Notes: generated from the sequence alone by a model not told the origin. A stretch of DNA of 54,957 bases from an uncultured Alphaproteobacteria bacterium (GCA_944392145.1 CALXVS010000008.1:1-54957), one strand, 5' to 3'; positions 7,146 to 16,216 are shown, counted from the first letter of the stretch. Program-made: numbers and translations.

Positions 7146-8117
7146 ATGCAGATACAACAAAAAAACGACTTCTGCGAAAAAATATCAATTGCGCCGATGT
7201 TGGATTGGACCGATCGGCATTTTCGGTATTTTTTGCGCTTTATCACACGCCGTGCCGTTTTTTATACGGAAATGGTTGTGGCGCCTGCCATTGTATTGGG
7301 GCAGCGGGAGCGGTTGCTGGCCTATTCTCCCGTTGAACAACCGTTGATTTTGCAAGTGGGTGGGTCCGATCCCCGATTGATGGCGCAGTGTGCCAAAATC
7401 GCCCATGAATACGGTTTTTCAGGGATTAACATCAATGCGGGGTGCCCCTCGTCACGGGTGCAGGCCGGTCGATTCGGGGCCGTTTTGATGAAAACACCCG
7501 ACGTGGTGGCGGCCTGTGTAGAGGCCATGCGCGCCGCAGCCCCGTTACCGGTCAGTGTCAAAACACGGATTTCTTTGGTCGATGTCGGGGGCGATGGATT
7601 TGAACAGTTATTTTTATTTGCAGATAAAGTTCGTGCCGCCGGGTGTGCTCATTTAATTGTGCATGCCCGAAAGGCGCGGTTGAATTGGTCACCCAAAGAC
7701 AATCGCGATCGATTGGGGTTGGATTATGATATGGTTTATCGGCTTAAAAAAAGTTTTCCGGATATGCCGGTTTCGGTGAACGGCAACGTGTTGTCCGTTA
7801 ACGATATTGAAAAGCATTTAAACCATGTTGACGGGGTGATGATCGGGCGTTGGGCGTATGGTAACCCCTATGCGTTGTGTGAGATAGACCGGTTGTTTTT
7901 TAAAGATACCCATGCGGTTTTAAAGCGCAGCACAATTTTAAAACAGATGATGCCGTATTTGTCCGATCATTCCGAGGCACTTTCCGTTATTTTACCGCAT
8001 TTGGCGGGGTTGTTTCACGCGTGCCCTGCGGCAAAGACGTATCGCCAATTGTTGTCAGCGCGCGATTTGGGTGCATTGGCCGCTTTTGCCGATGAGGCCG
8101 AAAAGAACGGTTTTTAG
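7146..8117 (+). CDS. dusA: tRNA-dihydrouridine(20/20a) synthase
   Basis: It reduces uridine 20/20a in the tRNA D-loop using FMN and NADPH. The N-terminal APMLDWTDRHFRYFLR is diagnostic of DusA. Other signatures are LQVGGSDP, NINAGCPSSRVQ with the catalytic Cys, KTRISLVD, HARKARLNWSPKDNR and NGNVLS, and MIGRWAYGNP completes the FMN-binding barrel. ATG 7146 gives a 323-residue protein of normal length. An in-frame TTG at 7122 would add 8 residues but lacks a convincing Shine-Dalgarno sequence. The last 131 bp overlap the convergent DUF502 gene. Confidence 0.93.
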   Translation: MQIQQKNDFCEKISIAPMLDWTDRHFRYFLRFITRRAVFYTEMVVAPAIVLGQRERLLAYSPVEQPLILQVGGSDPRLMAQCAKIAHEYGFSGININAGCPSSRVQAGRFGAVLMKTPDVVAACVEAMRAAAPLPVSVKTRISLVDVGGDGFEQLFLFADKVRAAGCAHLIVHARKARLNWSPKDNRDRLGLDYDMVYRLKKSFPDMPVSVNGNVLSVNDIEKHLNHVDGVMIGRWAYGNPYALCEIDRLFFKDTHAVLKRSTILKQMMPYLSDHSEALSVILPHLAGLFHACPAAKTYRQLLSARDLGALAAFADEAEKNGF

Positions 8118-8757
8118 GGCGATTCGTTTTTTTTGAGGGTGTGGGATTGATGATGCCCGTTGAAATCACGGTTTTAAAGGCTTCATCCACACCGATGTTT
8201 AAATCAATGATGTCTTTTTGCGGCACATAAATCAAAAACCCCGATGTCGGGTTGGGCGTGGTGGGCACATAAACGGCAATAAGCGAATCGGGAATATGGC
8301 GTTGAATACCCTGATACACGGGGCCCGTTACAAATGCGATAGTCCACAGGTTTTTGCGGGGATATTCAATTAAAACCGCGCGGCGGAACGCATTGGTTTT
8401 GCCGTTGCCCAAAACGGTTTCAAAAATTTTGCGCAGGGCGTTATAGATGCCCGAAATTACGGGCATTTTATCAACCGTTTTTTGCCACCACTGCATCAGG
8501 GTGCGTCCCATAAAATTGGCCGTCATCATCCCGACTAAAATCAAAAAGACAATCAATAACACAACCCCCAGCCCGGGGATACCATAGGGCAAATACATTT
8601 CCAGGTTGTATTTAGGGGGGATTAAGCCCGTAACCGCGTTATCAATATAGCGGATAAGTTCAACGGCCAAATAAAGGGTAATGGCAACCGGAGCCGTTAC
8701 CAAAATACCGGTCAAAAAATAAGTTTTAAGGGGGTGTGATGATTTTTCCTTGCGCAT
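7987..8757 (-). CDS. DUF502 family membrane protein
   Basis: Residues 1-205 match the DUF502 pattern: an N-terminal basic stretch and TM1 (YFLTGILVTAPVAITLYLA), then TM2 (IPGLGVVLLIVFLILVGMM). Soluble motifs follow: PVISGIYNALRKIFETVL, AFVTGPVYQGI and VPTTPNPTSGFLIYVP. Family function is unknown. The start is set at the ATG at 8755-8757 because conserved similarity begins there; an upstream ATG at 8808 is possible. The protein continues for about 55 basic, Pro/Asn/Arg-rich residues read antisense to the 3' end of dusA. This tail is unlike the conserved domain and may be a run-on after loss of an earlier stop codon. Confidence 0.82.
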   Translation of the reverse strand: MRKEKSSHPLKTYFLTGILVTAPVAITLYLAVELIRYIDNAVTGLIPPKYNLEMYLPYGIPGLGVVLLIVFLILVGMMTANFMGRTLMQWWQKTVDKMPVISGIYNALRKIFETVLGNGKTNAFRRAVLIEYPRKNLWTIAFVTGPVYQGIQRHIPDSLIAVYVPTTPNPTSGFLIYVPQKDIIDLNIGVDEAFKTVISTGIINPTPSKKTNRPKNRSFRPHRQKRPMHPNRALTTIGDTSLPQGTRETTPPNAVK

Positions 8758-8890
8758 CGTAAAATCCTTGATGACATATCTTTTTTTTAAAGATATCTGT
8801 TTTTTCAATTAAAGTAAAGAGGGGAAGATGTAAAAAAAATTGTTTTGTGTTAAAAGATGGGGTTATTTTAAAAAAACATGTATTTTTGTC

Positions 8891-8919
8891 TTGACAGAAC
8901 GTGAAAATAAGTGTATAAG
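8891..8919 (+). promoter_or_regulatory. promoter of rplU-rpmA
   Basis: TTGACA at 8891-8896, a 17-bp spacer and TATAAG at 8914-8919, 35 bp ahead of rplU. Confidence 0.85.
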
Positions 8920-8954
8920 GGCAACTCTGGTTTCAAAAGTAAAGGGATTATACC

Positions 8955-9254
8955 ATGTTTGCAGTCATTAAAACGGGCGGAAAACAATATAAAGTTCAAA
9001 AAGATTCCGTCATTATTGTTGAAAAGTTGGCCGGTCAGGCCGGCGATGCCGTTTCATTCGGCGAAGTATTGATGGCCGACGGCAAAATCGGAACGCCGAC
9101 GGTGGCGGGTGCGGTTGTTTCGGGGCAAATCGTGAAACAAACCCGCGGTGAAAAAGTCATTGTTTTCAAAAAAATCCGGCGTCACGGATATAAACGGAAA
9201 CAAGGTCATAAGCAAGATTTGACCGTTGTGAAAATCACGGATATCAAAGCATAA
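8955..9254 (+). CDS. rplU: 50S ribosomal protein L21
   Basis: This 99-residue large-subunit protein binds 23S rRNA. The start [14 protein letters not shown] and the C-terminal signature KRRQGHRQ-like segment ([13 protein letters not shown]) are characteristic of bL21. It is the first gene of the usual rplU-rpmA pair and has its own strong promoter. Confidence 0.97.
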   Translation: MFAVIKTGGKQYKVQKDSVIIVEKLAGQAGDAVSFGEVLMADGKIGTPTVAGAVVSGQIVKQTRGEKVIVFKKIRRHGYKRKQGHKQDLTVVKITDIKA

Positions 9255-9285
9255 TTTTTGTTGAAGGTGTAAGGAGAAACAACAC

Positions 9286-9540
9286 ATGGCACATAAGAAA
9301 GCAGGCGGTAGCACCAGAAACGGCCGTGATTCCGAAGGAAGACGGTTGGGCTTGAAAAAATCGGGCGGGCAATCCGTTATTTCGGGGAACATTATTGTTC
9401 GTCAACGCGGCACGGTTTATTATCCGGGTCAAAATGTCGGCATGGGAAAAGATCATACGATTTTTGCCACCTCTGACGGCGTTGTGGAATTTAAGCGTTC
9501 GGTCAAAGACCGCGTTTTTGTGAACGTTTTAGAAAAATAA
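9286..9540 (+). CDS. rpmA: 50S ribosomal protein L27
   Basis: This 84-residue protein has a flexible N-terminal arm ([18 protein letters not shown]) that reaches toward the peptidyl-transferase centre in bacterial ribosomes. [11 protein letters not shown]-like and HTIFA motifs are present. It starts directly with MAHKK, so no cleavable N-terminal extension is present. AAGGAGAA precedes the start, and a terminator follows. Confidence 0.97.
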   Translation: MAHKKAGGSTRNGRDSEGRRLGLKKSGGQSVISGNIIVRQRGTVYYPGQNVGMGKDHTIFATSDGVVEFKRSVKDRVFVNVLEK

Positions 9541-9563
9541 GTCGTTGTCGGCTTGTTTCATAA

Positions 9564-9597
9564 AAGCCCCCTTGGTTTTAAAAAGGGGGTTTTTTTT
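9564..9597 (+). terminator. rho-independent terminator after rpmA
   Basis: AAGCCCCCTT pairs with AAAGGGGG around a short AT-rich loop and is followed by a run of eight T. Confidence 0.9.
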
Positions 9598-9667
9598 AAC
9601 TTGAAATACCGGGCAAAAGCCTTTATACTCTTTTTTAAAAACAACGCTTTTTCATAAAGGAAACCGT

Positions 9668-10693
9668 ATGAAATTTTTGGATGAAGCAAAAATTTATTTA
9701 AAAGCCGGCGATGGAGGGAATGGCGCGTGCGCCTTTCGGCGAGAAAAGTTTATTGAATTTGGTGGTCCCAATGGTGGAAACGGCGGCAAAGGGGCCGATA
9801 TTGTGTTTTTGGCGGTGCGCAATTTAAACACGTTGATTGATTTTCGGTATCAACAGCATTTTCGTGCCCGGAAAGGCGAAAACGGATCGGGCAGCAGTTG
9901 CACGGGGGCCGGGGCGCCGGATTTAATTATTAAAGTTCCTGTCGGCACGCAAATTGTGGCCGATGACGGCGAAACGGTTTTGGCCGATTTAATGCATGAT
10001 GGAGAGACATTTGTTGCTGCGCGTGGCGGTCATGGCGGGCGCGGGAACGAATCGTATAAAAGCTCTACAAATCAAGCCCCCTATCGCGCCGATCCGGGGG
10101 AGCCGGGCGAAGAACTGTGGGTATGGTTGCGGTTGAAAATTATTGCCGATATCGGTTTAATCGGATTGCCCAATGCCGGTAAGTCCACGTTTTTAAGTGC
10201 GATTACACGGGCTAAACCCAAAATTGCCGATTATCCGTTCACGACCTTGTATCCCAACTTGGGGGTGGCACGCGTGGATGAGCGCGAGGTTTTGCTGGCC
10301 GATATTCCGGGCTTGATTGAAGGGGCATCGGAAGGATTGGGGTTGGGGACGCGTTTTTTAAAACATGTGGAACGGTGTAACGTTTTGATTCATTTGATTG
10401 ATGCAACGGCCGAAGATGTGGCGGATGCCTATTGCTTGATTCGGGCCGAGTTGCAAAAATACAGCAGCACTTTGGCGCAAAAAAATGAAGTTGTTGCTTT
10501 AAATAAAACGGATGCTTTGACCCCGGATGTCATTGATGAAAAAATAACGGCGTTACAGCAAGTGACAAATGCGCCGGTTTTTGCTATTTCGGCCGTTTCG
10601 GGGCACGGGGTGACCGCCTTGATGCGACAAGCGGTTTTGTTCGTTCAAAAAAAGGAAGAGGATAATGACGACACACATGATGAACAAATCTGA
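9668..10693 (+). CDS. obgE: Obg family GTPase (ribosome assembly)
   Basis: This essential GTPase acts in late 50S assembly and stress control. The N-terminal Gly-rich Obg fold spans about residues 1-158 (KAGDGGNGACAFRREKF, GGPNGGNGGKGADI, GGHGGRGN). The G domain shows G1 GLPNAGKST, switch region YPFTTLYPNLGV, G3 ADIPGLIEGA and G4 NKTD. At 341 residues it has the usual length without a long C-terminal extension. It follows rplU-rpmA, the classical gene order, and overlaps rsfS by 29 bp. Confidence 0.96.
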   Translation: MKFLDEAKIYLKAGDGGNGACAFRREKFIEFGGPNGGNGGKGADIVFLAVRNLNTLIDFRYQQHFRARKGENGSGSSCTGAGAPDLIIKVPVGTQIVADDGETVLADLMHDGETFVAARGGHGGRGNESYKSSTNQAPYRADPGEPGEELWVWLRLKIIADIGLIGLPNAGKSTFLSAITRAKPKIADYPFTTLYPNLGVARVDEREVLLADIPGLIEGASEGLGLGTRFLKHVERCNVLIHLIDATAEDVADAYCLIRAELQKYSSTLAQKNEVVALNKTDALTPDVIDEKITALQQVTNAPVFAISAVSGHGVTALMRQAVLFVQKKEEDNDDTHDEQI

Positions 10694-11042
10694 AAAACAA
10701 CGGATGCACCCCACACTTGATGGGGCGGATGCCAAAGCCGTTTGTGATTTTATCGTTGACCGGTTGGATGAGGGAAAAGCCACGGATATCACCGTTATTG
10801 ATTTGAAAAAACGGTCGGGATTTACAGATTATCTGATTATTGCCAGTGGTACATCAACCCGGCATGTCGGTGCATTGGCACACCATTTGGCATTGATATT
10901 GAAAGACCATCGTGTGCCGGCGCGTGTTGAGGGCGATCGCGGTAAGGGTGCATGGGTTGTGTTGGATGCTAAAGAAGTTGTGGTGCATTTGTTTGATCCC
11001 CAAACACGCGCCTATTACGCACTTGAAGATATTTGGAAATAA
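10665..11042 (+). CDS. rsfS: ribosomal silencing factor RsfS
   Basis: It binds L14 on the 50S subunit and blocks subunit joining in nutrient limitation (family knowledge). Motifs match the RsfS/Iojap family: ATDITVIDLKKRSGFTDY, IIASGTSTRHVGALA and the C-terminal WVVLDAKEVVVHLFDP followed by YYALEDIWK. It is 125 residues long from ATG 10665, or 120 from the ATG at 10680; both lie inside the end of obgE, implying translational coupling. Confidence 0.95.
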   Translation: MTTHMMNKSEKQRMHPTLDGADAKAVCDFIVDRLDEGKATDITVIDLKKRSGFTDYLIIASGTSTRHVGALAHHLALILKDHRVPARVEGDRGKGAWVVLDAKEVVVHLFDPQTRAYYALEDIWK

Positions 11043-11254
11043 GGTTCAAGCGGTATCCGGGCAACATGAATACCACTTTTCCTCCCTTGACGCCCCGCCA
11101 AAATAAGGATTTTGTTATCTTGGTTGCCCGACAGGAAAGGGCATGACGAGAGGCGGGAACTCCCTCATGTCATGCCTGAACCACCCCAAGTATCCGGGGA
11201 AAAGAGACCTTATTCACGCCCCGTGCGTTCTCACTTCACCCCTGATTCTATGGA
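11043..11254. repeat. intergenic dispersed-repeat block, no gene seen
   Basis: Positions 11043-11110 are a reverse-oriented copy of the dispersed intergenic element seen at 31975 and 42355. Read on the minus strand they give TTGGCGGGGCGTCAAGGG, then AAAAGTGGTATTCATGTTGC. The rest (GGCATGACGAGAGGCGGG... to 11254) looks like a further repeat with partial palindromes. I see no ORF with a ribosome-binding site and no recognisable RNA gene. Confidence 0.6.
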
Positions 11255-11284
11255 AAAAGCGTCCTTTAAAAAAAGGACGCTTTT
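11255..11284. terminator. bidirectional terminator beside tRNA-Ser
   Basis: AAAAGCGTCCTTT and AAAGGACGCTTTT form a long perfect stem. It lies just past the 3' end of the minus-strand tRNA gene and after rsfS on the plus strand. Confidence 0.8.
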
Positions 11285-11290
11285 AACTAT

Positions 11291-11380
11291 TGGCGGATGG
11301 GGTGAGATTCGAACTCACGGTGGAGTTACCCCCACGCCGGTTTTCAAGACCGGAGCCTTAAACCACTCGACCACCCATCC
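11291..11380 (-). tRNA. tRNA-Ser (anticodon TGA)
   Basis: The 90-nt minus-strand gene starts GGATGGGTGGTCGAGTGG and ends CCCATCC-G-CCA, with CCA encoded. The 7-bp acceptor stem GGATGGG/CCCATCC, a long variable arm (GCGTGGGGG...CCACC) and GTTCGAATC in the T-arm identify a serine tRNA. The anticodon TGA is at 11344-11346 in the loop of CCGGTCTTGAAAACCGG. Confidence 0.96.
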
Positions 11381-11668
11381 ATAATTTTAACAACATGTGG
11401 TTACCGATTAAGGAAAACCGTCGTTCGTTTGGCTGTCGCCAAACCGCCGATTTTGTCCTCGCGATGCTCGTTCCGCATCGGCTGACGCCTTGCGACCAAG
11501 ACCGGAGCCTTAAACCACTTTGGCCTCCATCCATAATTTTAACAACATGTGGTTACCGATTAAGGAAAACCGTCGTTCGTTTGGCTGACGCCAAACCGCC
11601 GATTTTGTCCTCGCGATGCTCGTTCCGCATCGGCTGACGCCTTGCGACCAAGACCGGAGCCTTAAGTC
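11345..11668. repeat. tandem 152-bp repeats carrying the 5' half of tRNA-Ser
   Basis: CAAGACCGGAGCCTTAA starts at 11345, 11497 and 11649, exactly 152 bp apart. Each unit holds (minus-strand sense) the 5' portion of tRNA-Ser up to the anticodon stem, then about 100 bp of spacer containing GCGTCAGCC twice. The second unit's tRNA part has drifted (CTCCATCC instead of CACCCATCC), and the third is only partial. These are not functional tRNA genes because the 3' halves are absent. Short frames across the block look accidental. Confidence 0.85.
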
Positions 11669-11807
11669 TTTTAAACCACCACGCCGTTATAAATACACGG
11701 TTTGGAACAGGCATCTTTACGAATACCCGAAAAAAAATAAAAAATCAAGTGATTTTTTTTAAAATTTCGGGTAAGATGAAAAAAAGATCTTATTGTTTGA
11801 GGAAAAA

Positions 11808-13148
11808 ATGGCATATACCGCATTAAAACGGCTGTTGTTCTTATGGTGTATCTTATTCGTCGGTGTCGCATGGGTGAAAGCGATTGCTAAGCCCGGGGTG
11901 CAGAGCGTGGATGCAAAAGATTCTTTTATTCAAAAAGACGGACAGGATAATACCGGTGTAAAAGCAGACCCGGCGCATTTAGAAAAACGGGGAAAAACAT
12001 CGGATGAAAAGGCAGCGTCGTTTGAAGCATGGAAACGCGTATTTGCAAAAGAGGCCAAATCAGCCGGCGTAACCCCGGCTTTTGTAGATTTTATTGTGCC
12101 GCGTATGGCTTTATTGCCCGAGGTGGTGCGATTGGATCGCAATCAACCCGAATTTTTGGCCGATTTTTGGTTTTATACGGATCGGGCTTTGACGCCCGAG
12201 CGTATTGCCCGGGGGCGGGAGATGCTGAAAGCGCATCGCGCAACTTTAGATGTTCTGGCGCAGCGTTATGGTGTGCCGGCGCATTATATTGTGGCCTTTT
12301 GGGGAATGGAAACGAATTATGGCACGCATAAAGGGCATGTTGATACCTTAAACGCTTTGACCACACTGGCATTTGATGAACGCCGGCGTACTTTTTTCAC
12401 GCGGGAGTTAATCACGTTTTTAAAAATTATGGATCGGGAGCAAACACTTGATTTTAAGGGGTCATGGGCGGGAGCGTTCGGGCATTTTCAATTTATGCCG
12501 ACCACTTACATGGCCTATGCCGTGGATGGGAACGGGGACGGGCGGATTGATGTGATTCACCAATTGGAAGATGCGTTTGCTTCGGCCGCCCATTATTTAA
12601 AAACCATGCGGTGGCAAGAACATGTTCGTTGGGGGCGTGAAGTTGTTTTTCAAAAGAAAGCGGATTGGGAAAAAATAGATTTAACGGCGACGTATTCTGT
12701 TGCAAAATGGGAACAATTAGGGCTTGTCCCCGCCGATGGCAGTCGGTGGGCTGAAGAAGATAAAGATATTTTGGCCGAATTGCGGTTGCCGATGGGAACA
12801 AAAGGTCCCGCCTTTTTAACATATGCCAATTTTAAAACAATCATGCGTTGGAACCGCTCTGAATTATACGCTTTCGCTATCGGGTTGTTGGCGGATCGTA
12901 TTTCGGGGCAGGCTGACCGGCTTTATACCCCCCGGGTGCATCAACCGTTTTCGGTAGAGCGCGTGCGTTTGATTCAGCGTTATTTGGCCGAACAAGGGTA
13001 TTACCGCGGGGAAGCGGATGGTCGGGCAGGCCCCTTAACGCGGGCGGCCGTTCGGGCGTATCAGCGGGACCATTCTTTGCCGCCGGACGGTCATTTGGAT
13101 GAGGTATTACTGAATCGTTTGGAAACAAAAAATCATGACAATCATTAA
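11808..13148 (+). CDS. lytic murein transglycosylase (MltB-type) with PG-binding domain
   Basis: It cleaves the glycan strands of peptidoglycan, forming 1,6-anhydro ends. The N-terminus (MAYTALKRLLFLWCILFVGVA) is a signal anchor or signal peptide with no lipobox. The catalytic segment AFWGMETNYGTHKG contains the Glu general acid of the MltB fold. GSWAGAFGHFQFMPTTY and DGNGDGRIDVIHQLEDAFAS are further signature blocks. A C-terminal PG_binding_1 domain (VRLIQRYLAEQGYYRGEADG to NRL) lies at about residues 380-440. ATG 11808 has GAGG upstream; a TTG at 11793 is less likely. It overlaps the following rlpA by 14 bp. Confidence 0.92.
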   Translation: MAYTALKRLLFLWCILFVGVAWVKAIAKPGVQSVDAKDSFIQKDGQDNTGVKADPAHLEKRGKTSDEKAASFEAWKRVFAKEAKSAGVTPAFVDFIVPRMALLPEVVRLDRNQPEFLADFWFYTDRALTPERIARGREMLKAHRATLDVLAQRYGVPAHYIVAFWGMETNYGTHKGHVDTLNALTTLAFDERRRTFFTRELITFLKIMDREQTLDFKGSWAGAFGHFQFMPTTYMAYAVDGNGDGRIDVIHQLEDAFASAAHYLKTMRWQEHVRWGREVVFQKKADWEKIDLTATYSVAKWEQLGLVPADGSRWAEEDKDILAELRLPMGTKGPAFLTYANFKTIMRWNRSELYAFAIGLLADRISGQADRLYTPRVHQPFSVERVRLIQRYLAEQGYYRGEADGRAGPLTRAAVRAYQRDHSLPPDGHLDEVLLNRLETKNHDNH

Positions 13149-14424
13149 AATGTTTTTTGGTATAGGATGTGCGGTGGCTTTGGCAGCGTGCACGGATAAC
13201 GGTGTGTTGTTTCGTTCGTTCGGTTCATATGATAAAAAGGACATCGGCGGTGTTTATAAAGTCGGCGCCCCGTATCAGGTAAAGGGCATTTGGTATACAC
13301 CGACCGAGGATTACACTTATTCGGCCAAGGGTATGGCCTCATGGTATGAGGGGGATCCGGATAATCCCTTAACCGATAACGGTGAGGTTTTTGATGCCGA
13401 ACAACTGACCGCGCGGCACCGAACACTGCCGTTGCCGTCATTGGTGCGTATAACAAACCTTGAAAACGGCAACACGGCCATTGTGCGTGTGAATGACCGC
13501 GGGCCGTATGTGCACAATCGGTTAATTGACGTGTCACATAAGGTCGCCGAGGCTTTAGAGTTTCAAGAGCAAGGAACCACCCTTGTCCAAGTGGATATTT
13601 TGGCCGATGAAAGCCGATCTATGAAAGATCAATTAATTCAGGCAGGGCGATATGTTGAAACACCTCCTCAACCGGTTATGAGCACAGACGAAGGGATGTT
13701 GTCCGAATCTGATTTGAACATACCGATTTATCAACCCGATACGGCGTTGACGCCGCTTTATAAACCCGTTGAAACGGCACCATTGCCGTCGTTGTCCGAG
13801 CAATCGGATGAAGCGGATAAAGATGCCCCCATACAATCAGATGACGCGTTGCCGGAGGCAGAGATACTGTATGCCGGCGGTGCCGTATCAGAGGCACCGA
13901 TGCCCGATTCGGACCAAGAAAAAGCCGAATCTGCCGCGCAGCCGGATACACCGGCGGTTCAGGCTTTGGTCAAAGGGGTGCGGGATAGGGCAAATGATGC
14001 GGATGAGGGGGCAAAAACCGAATCCGTGGCAGTTATATCCGATGATGCAGACCCCGAAAAAAATAAGACCGTGCGGGAGTTGTCCGACACATCCGCGCCC
14101 GTAAAAGGGGCGGATGCGGAAATAAAGCCCGTGTCAAAATCACCGTCGGTTGATTTGATGCAGCCGATAACACGCCCGCAAAAAGCCGTTTCGTTTCAGG
14201 AATATTTTGTTCAAGCCGGAGCCTTTTCAAAAGCCGAAAATGCCGATAAAGCGCAAAAAACAGTGTCAGCAATCGGTCCTGTTGTGATTGTTGTTAAAAC
14301 GGTCGGGAATCAGGCATTGACAATTGTGCGGGCGGGACCTTTTGAAACGCCGACGGCAGCGCGCGCGGTGCTTGACAAAATTAAAAAGGCAGGGTATCCT
14401 GATGCAAGAATTATTTCACAATAA
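13135..14424 (+). CDS. rlpA: RlpA-family septal lipoprotein with SPOR domain
   Basis: The 429-residue protein begins with a lipoprotein signal (lipobox LAAC, Cys19). A double-psi beta-barrel follows (GMASWYEGDPDNPLTDNGEV, then RVNDRGPYVHNRLIDVS with the catalytic-type Asp and His of RlpA). Next is a long acidic, low-complexity linker (about residues 170-340). The C-terminal SPOR domain (FVQAGAFSKAENADKAQ to the end) binds denuded glycan at the division septum. In characterised bacteria RlpA is a lytic transglycosylase acting in daughter-cell separation. Its place between an MltB-like enzyme and dacA fits a septal murein-remodelling operon. Confidence 0.92.
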   Translation: MTIIKMFFGIGCAVALAACTDNGVLFRSFGSYDKKDIGGVYKVGAPYQVKGIWYTPTEDYTYSAKGMASWYEGDPDNPLTDNGEVFDAEQLTARHRTLPLPSLVRITNLENGNTAIVRVNDRGPYVHNRLIDVSHKVAEALEFQEQGTTLVQVDILADESRSMKDQLIQAGRYVETPPQPVMSTDEGMLSESDLNIPIYQPDTALTPLYKPVETAPLPSLSEQSDEADKDAPIQSDDALPEAEILYAGGAVSEAPMPDSDQEKAESAAQPDTPAVQALVKGVRDRANDADEGAKTESVAVISDDADPEKNKTVRELSDTSAPVKGADAEIKPVSKSPSVDLMQPITRPQKAVSFQEYFVQAGAFSKAENADKAQKTVSAIGPVVIVVKTVGNQALTIVRAGPFETPTAARAVLDKIKKAGYPDARIISQ

Positions 14425-14438
14425 AAAGGAATGGTAAT

Positions 14439-15569
14439 ATGAAAAAGTTTATGTGGATTTCAATGGGACTGGGGCTGATGGCGTTTTCGGCGGCAGCATT
14501 TGATACCGAGGCGGATTATGCCTTGTTGATGGATGCCGAAACGGGGTATGTGATGTTGGATAAACAGGCTGATACACGTATGGCCCCCGCGTCTATGAGT
14601 AAATTGATGACGGCGTATTTGGTGTTTGAAGCCCTTAAAAATAATCAAATTTCATGGGACGACGAAATGACCGTTTCGGAAAACGCATGGCGTAAAGGGG
14701 GGGCAAAATCGGGCAGTTCAACCATGTTTTTAAATCCGGGGCAACAGGTTAAAGTGCGTGATTTGGTTCGTGGTGTTATTATTCAATCGGGGAATGATGC
14801 CTGTATTACGTTGGCCGAAAATTTGGCCGGATCGGAAGAGGTATTTGCCGATATGATGACCGCCAAAGGGAAAGAGTTGGGATTGAAAGAGGCCGTGTTT
14901 AAAAATGCAACCGGTCTGCCGCATCCCGAGCATAAAATGTCATCACGGGATTTAGCCCTGTTGGCACAGGCGATTATCCGCGATTTTCCCGATCAATACC
15001 CCATTTATTCGGAAAAAGAGTTTAAGTTTAACGGCATTCGTCAAGAAAACCGCAACCCGCTTTTATACAGTGTTAAGGGGGCAGACGGCCTTAAAACCGG
15101 GCACACAAAAGAATCAGGGTATGGCTTGACCGGATCGGTTGTGACGCCTGACGGCCGGCGGTTGATTATGGTGTTAAACGGCCTGAAAACCATGGCTGCG
15201 CGCAGTGCCGAATCTAAAAAAATCATGGGGTGGGGGGCATCGGCATTTGAAAATGTGACTTTGTTTGCGTCCGGTGCTCCAATCTTGGATATTCCCGTGT
15301 GGTTGGGGGTAAAAGATCAAGTCGCTGCCACAGTGGATGAAACAACCCGTGTCACTTTGATGAAAGGGACGCGCGCCGGTGTGCGCACCATCGCACGGTT
15401 TGATACCCCCGTTATGGCACCGGTGGAAAAGGGACAAAAGTTGGGTGAAGTCACGGTTTTGATTCCCGGGCGTGAGGAGATGATTTTAAATCTTGTTGCG
15501 GCGGAAGATGTGGAAAAAGTCGGTTATTTCGGTAAGGTAAAGGCGGTTATTACCTCATGGTTCAAATAA
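14439..15569 (+). CDS. dacA: D-alanyl-D-alanine carboxypeptidase (PBP5/6 family)
   Basis: It removes the terminal D-Ala from peptidoglycan pentapeptides in the periplasm. The signal peptide is MKKFMWISMGLGLMAFSAAA. The active-site triad of motifs is intact: SMSK (SxxK, in APASMSKLMTAY), SGN (in IIQSGNDACITLA) and KTG (in GLKTGHTKESGYGL). The C-terminal domain of the PBP5 family follows, ending in an amphipathic segment (YFGKVKAVITSWFK) suited to membrane anchoring. It overlaps tmk by 13 bp. Confidence 0.95.
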   Translation: MKKFMWISMGLGLMAFSAAAFDTEADYALLMDAETGYVMLDKQADTRMAPASMSKLMTAYLVFEALKNNQISWDDEMTVSENAWRKGGAKSGSSTMFLNPGQQVKVRDLVRGVIIQSGNDACITLAENLAGSEEVFADMMTAKGKELGLKEAVFKNATGLPHPEHKMSSRDLALLAQAIIRDFPDQYPIYSEKEFKFNGIRQENRNPLLYSVKGADGLKTGHTKESGYGLTGSVVTPDGRRLIMVLNGLKTMAARSAESKKIMGWGASAFENVTLFASGAPILDIPVWLGVKDQVAATVDETTRVTLMKGTRAGVRTIARFDTPVMAPVEKGQKLGEVTVLIPGREEMILNLVAAEDVEKVGYFGKVKAVITSWFK

Positions 15570-16216
15570 AAAAGCCCCGGTTTATTACGTTTGAAGGCGG
15601 GGAGGGGGCCGGTAAATCAACCCAGATTCGTTTGTTACAGGCCGCATTGGCGGCGGCGGGTGTGCCTGTTTGTTTAACACGGGAACCGGGCGGATCGCCG
15701 GGGGCCGAAGAAATACGGACCTTATTGTTAAAAGGCGGGGTAGACAGATGGGATGCGGTCACGGAACTGTTGTTGTTTTCGGCCGCGCGGCGAGATCATT
15801 TAGTCAAAACAATTTATCCGGCATTGGCCCGGGGAGAATGGGTGCTTTGCGATCGGTTTTATGACAGCACGTTGGCGTATCAAGGATATGGGTATGGCTG
15901 TGATGATGAAAAGATGCGGGCGGTCAACGGGCTTTATCACCTGATCGCCGGAGATTTTAAACCGGATTTGACGTTTATTTTAGATATTGACCCGCGTGTC
16001 GGGTTACAACGTTCAAAAGGGCGGACGGGCAATGCCGAACAACGGTTTGAGGATATGGATATCACGTTTCATGAAAATCTGCGCCGGGGGTTTTTAAAGA
16101 TTGCCGTGTCGGATCCGCACAGGTGTGTGGTAATACCGGCCGACCGTGATCCGGTGCTTATTGCAGCAGATATAATGCGTGTTTTAAAAGAAAAGGGGTT
16201 CTATGCCGACGCCTGA
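15557..16216 (+). CDS. tmk: thymidylate kinase
   Basis: It phosphorylates dTMP to dTDP. The P-loop FEGGEGAGKST is near the N-terminus. The DR(Y/F) motif appears in CDRFYDSTLAYQGYG, and the lid region lies near RSKGRTGNAEQRFE. Its 219-residue length is normal. It starts inside the end of dacA and overlaps holB by 14 bp, so translation is probably coupled. Confidence 0.96.
   Translation: MVQIKKPRFITFEGGEGAGKSTQIRLLQAALAAAGVPVCLTREPGGSPGAEEIRTLLLKGGVDRWDAVTELLLFSAARRDHLVKTIYPALARGEWVLCDRFYDSTLAYQGYGYGCDDEKMRAVNGLYHLIAGDFKPDLTFILDIDPRVGLQRSKGRTGNAEQRFEDMDITFHENLRRGFLKIAVSDPHRCVVIPADRDPVLIAADIMRVLKEKGFYADA

Noticed and set aside
11112-11637. Frames across the tRNA-Ser region
   Set aside because: They run through the tRNA gene and the 152-bp repeats, so the protein sequence just reflects repeated DNA.
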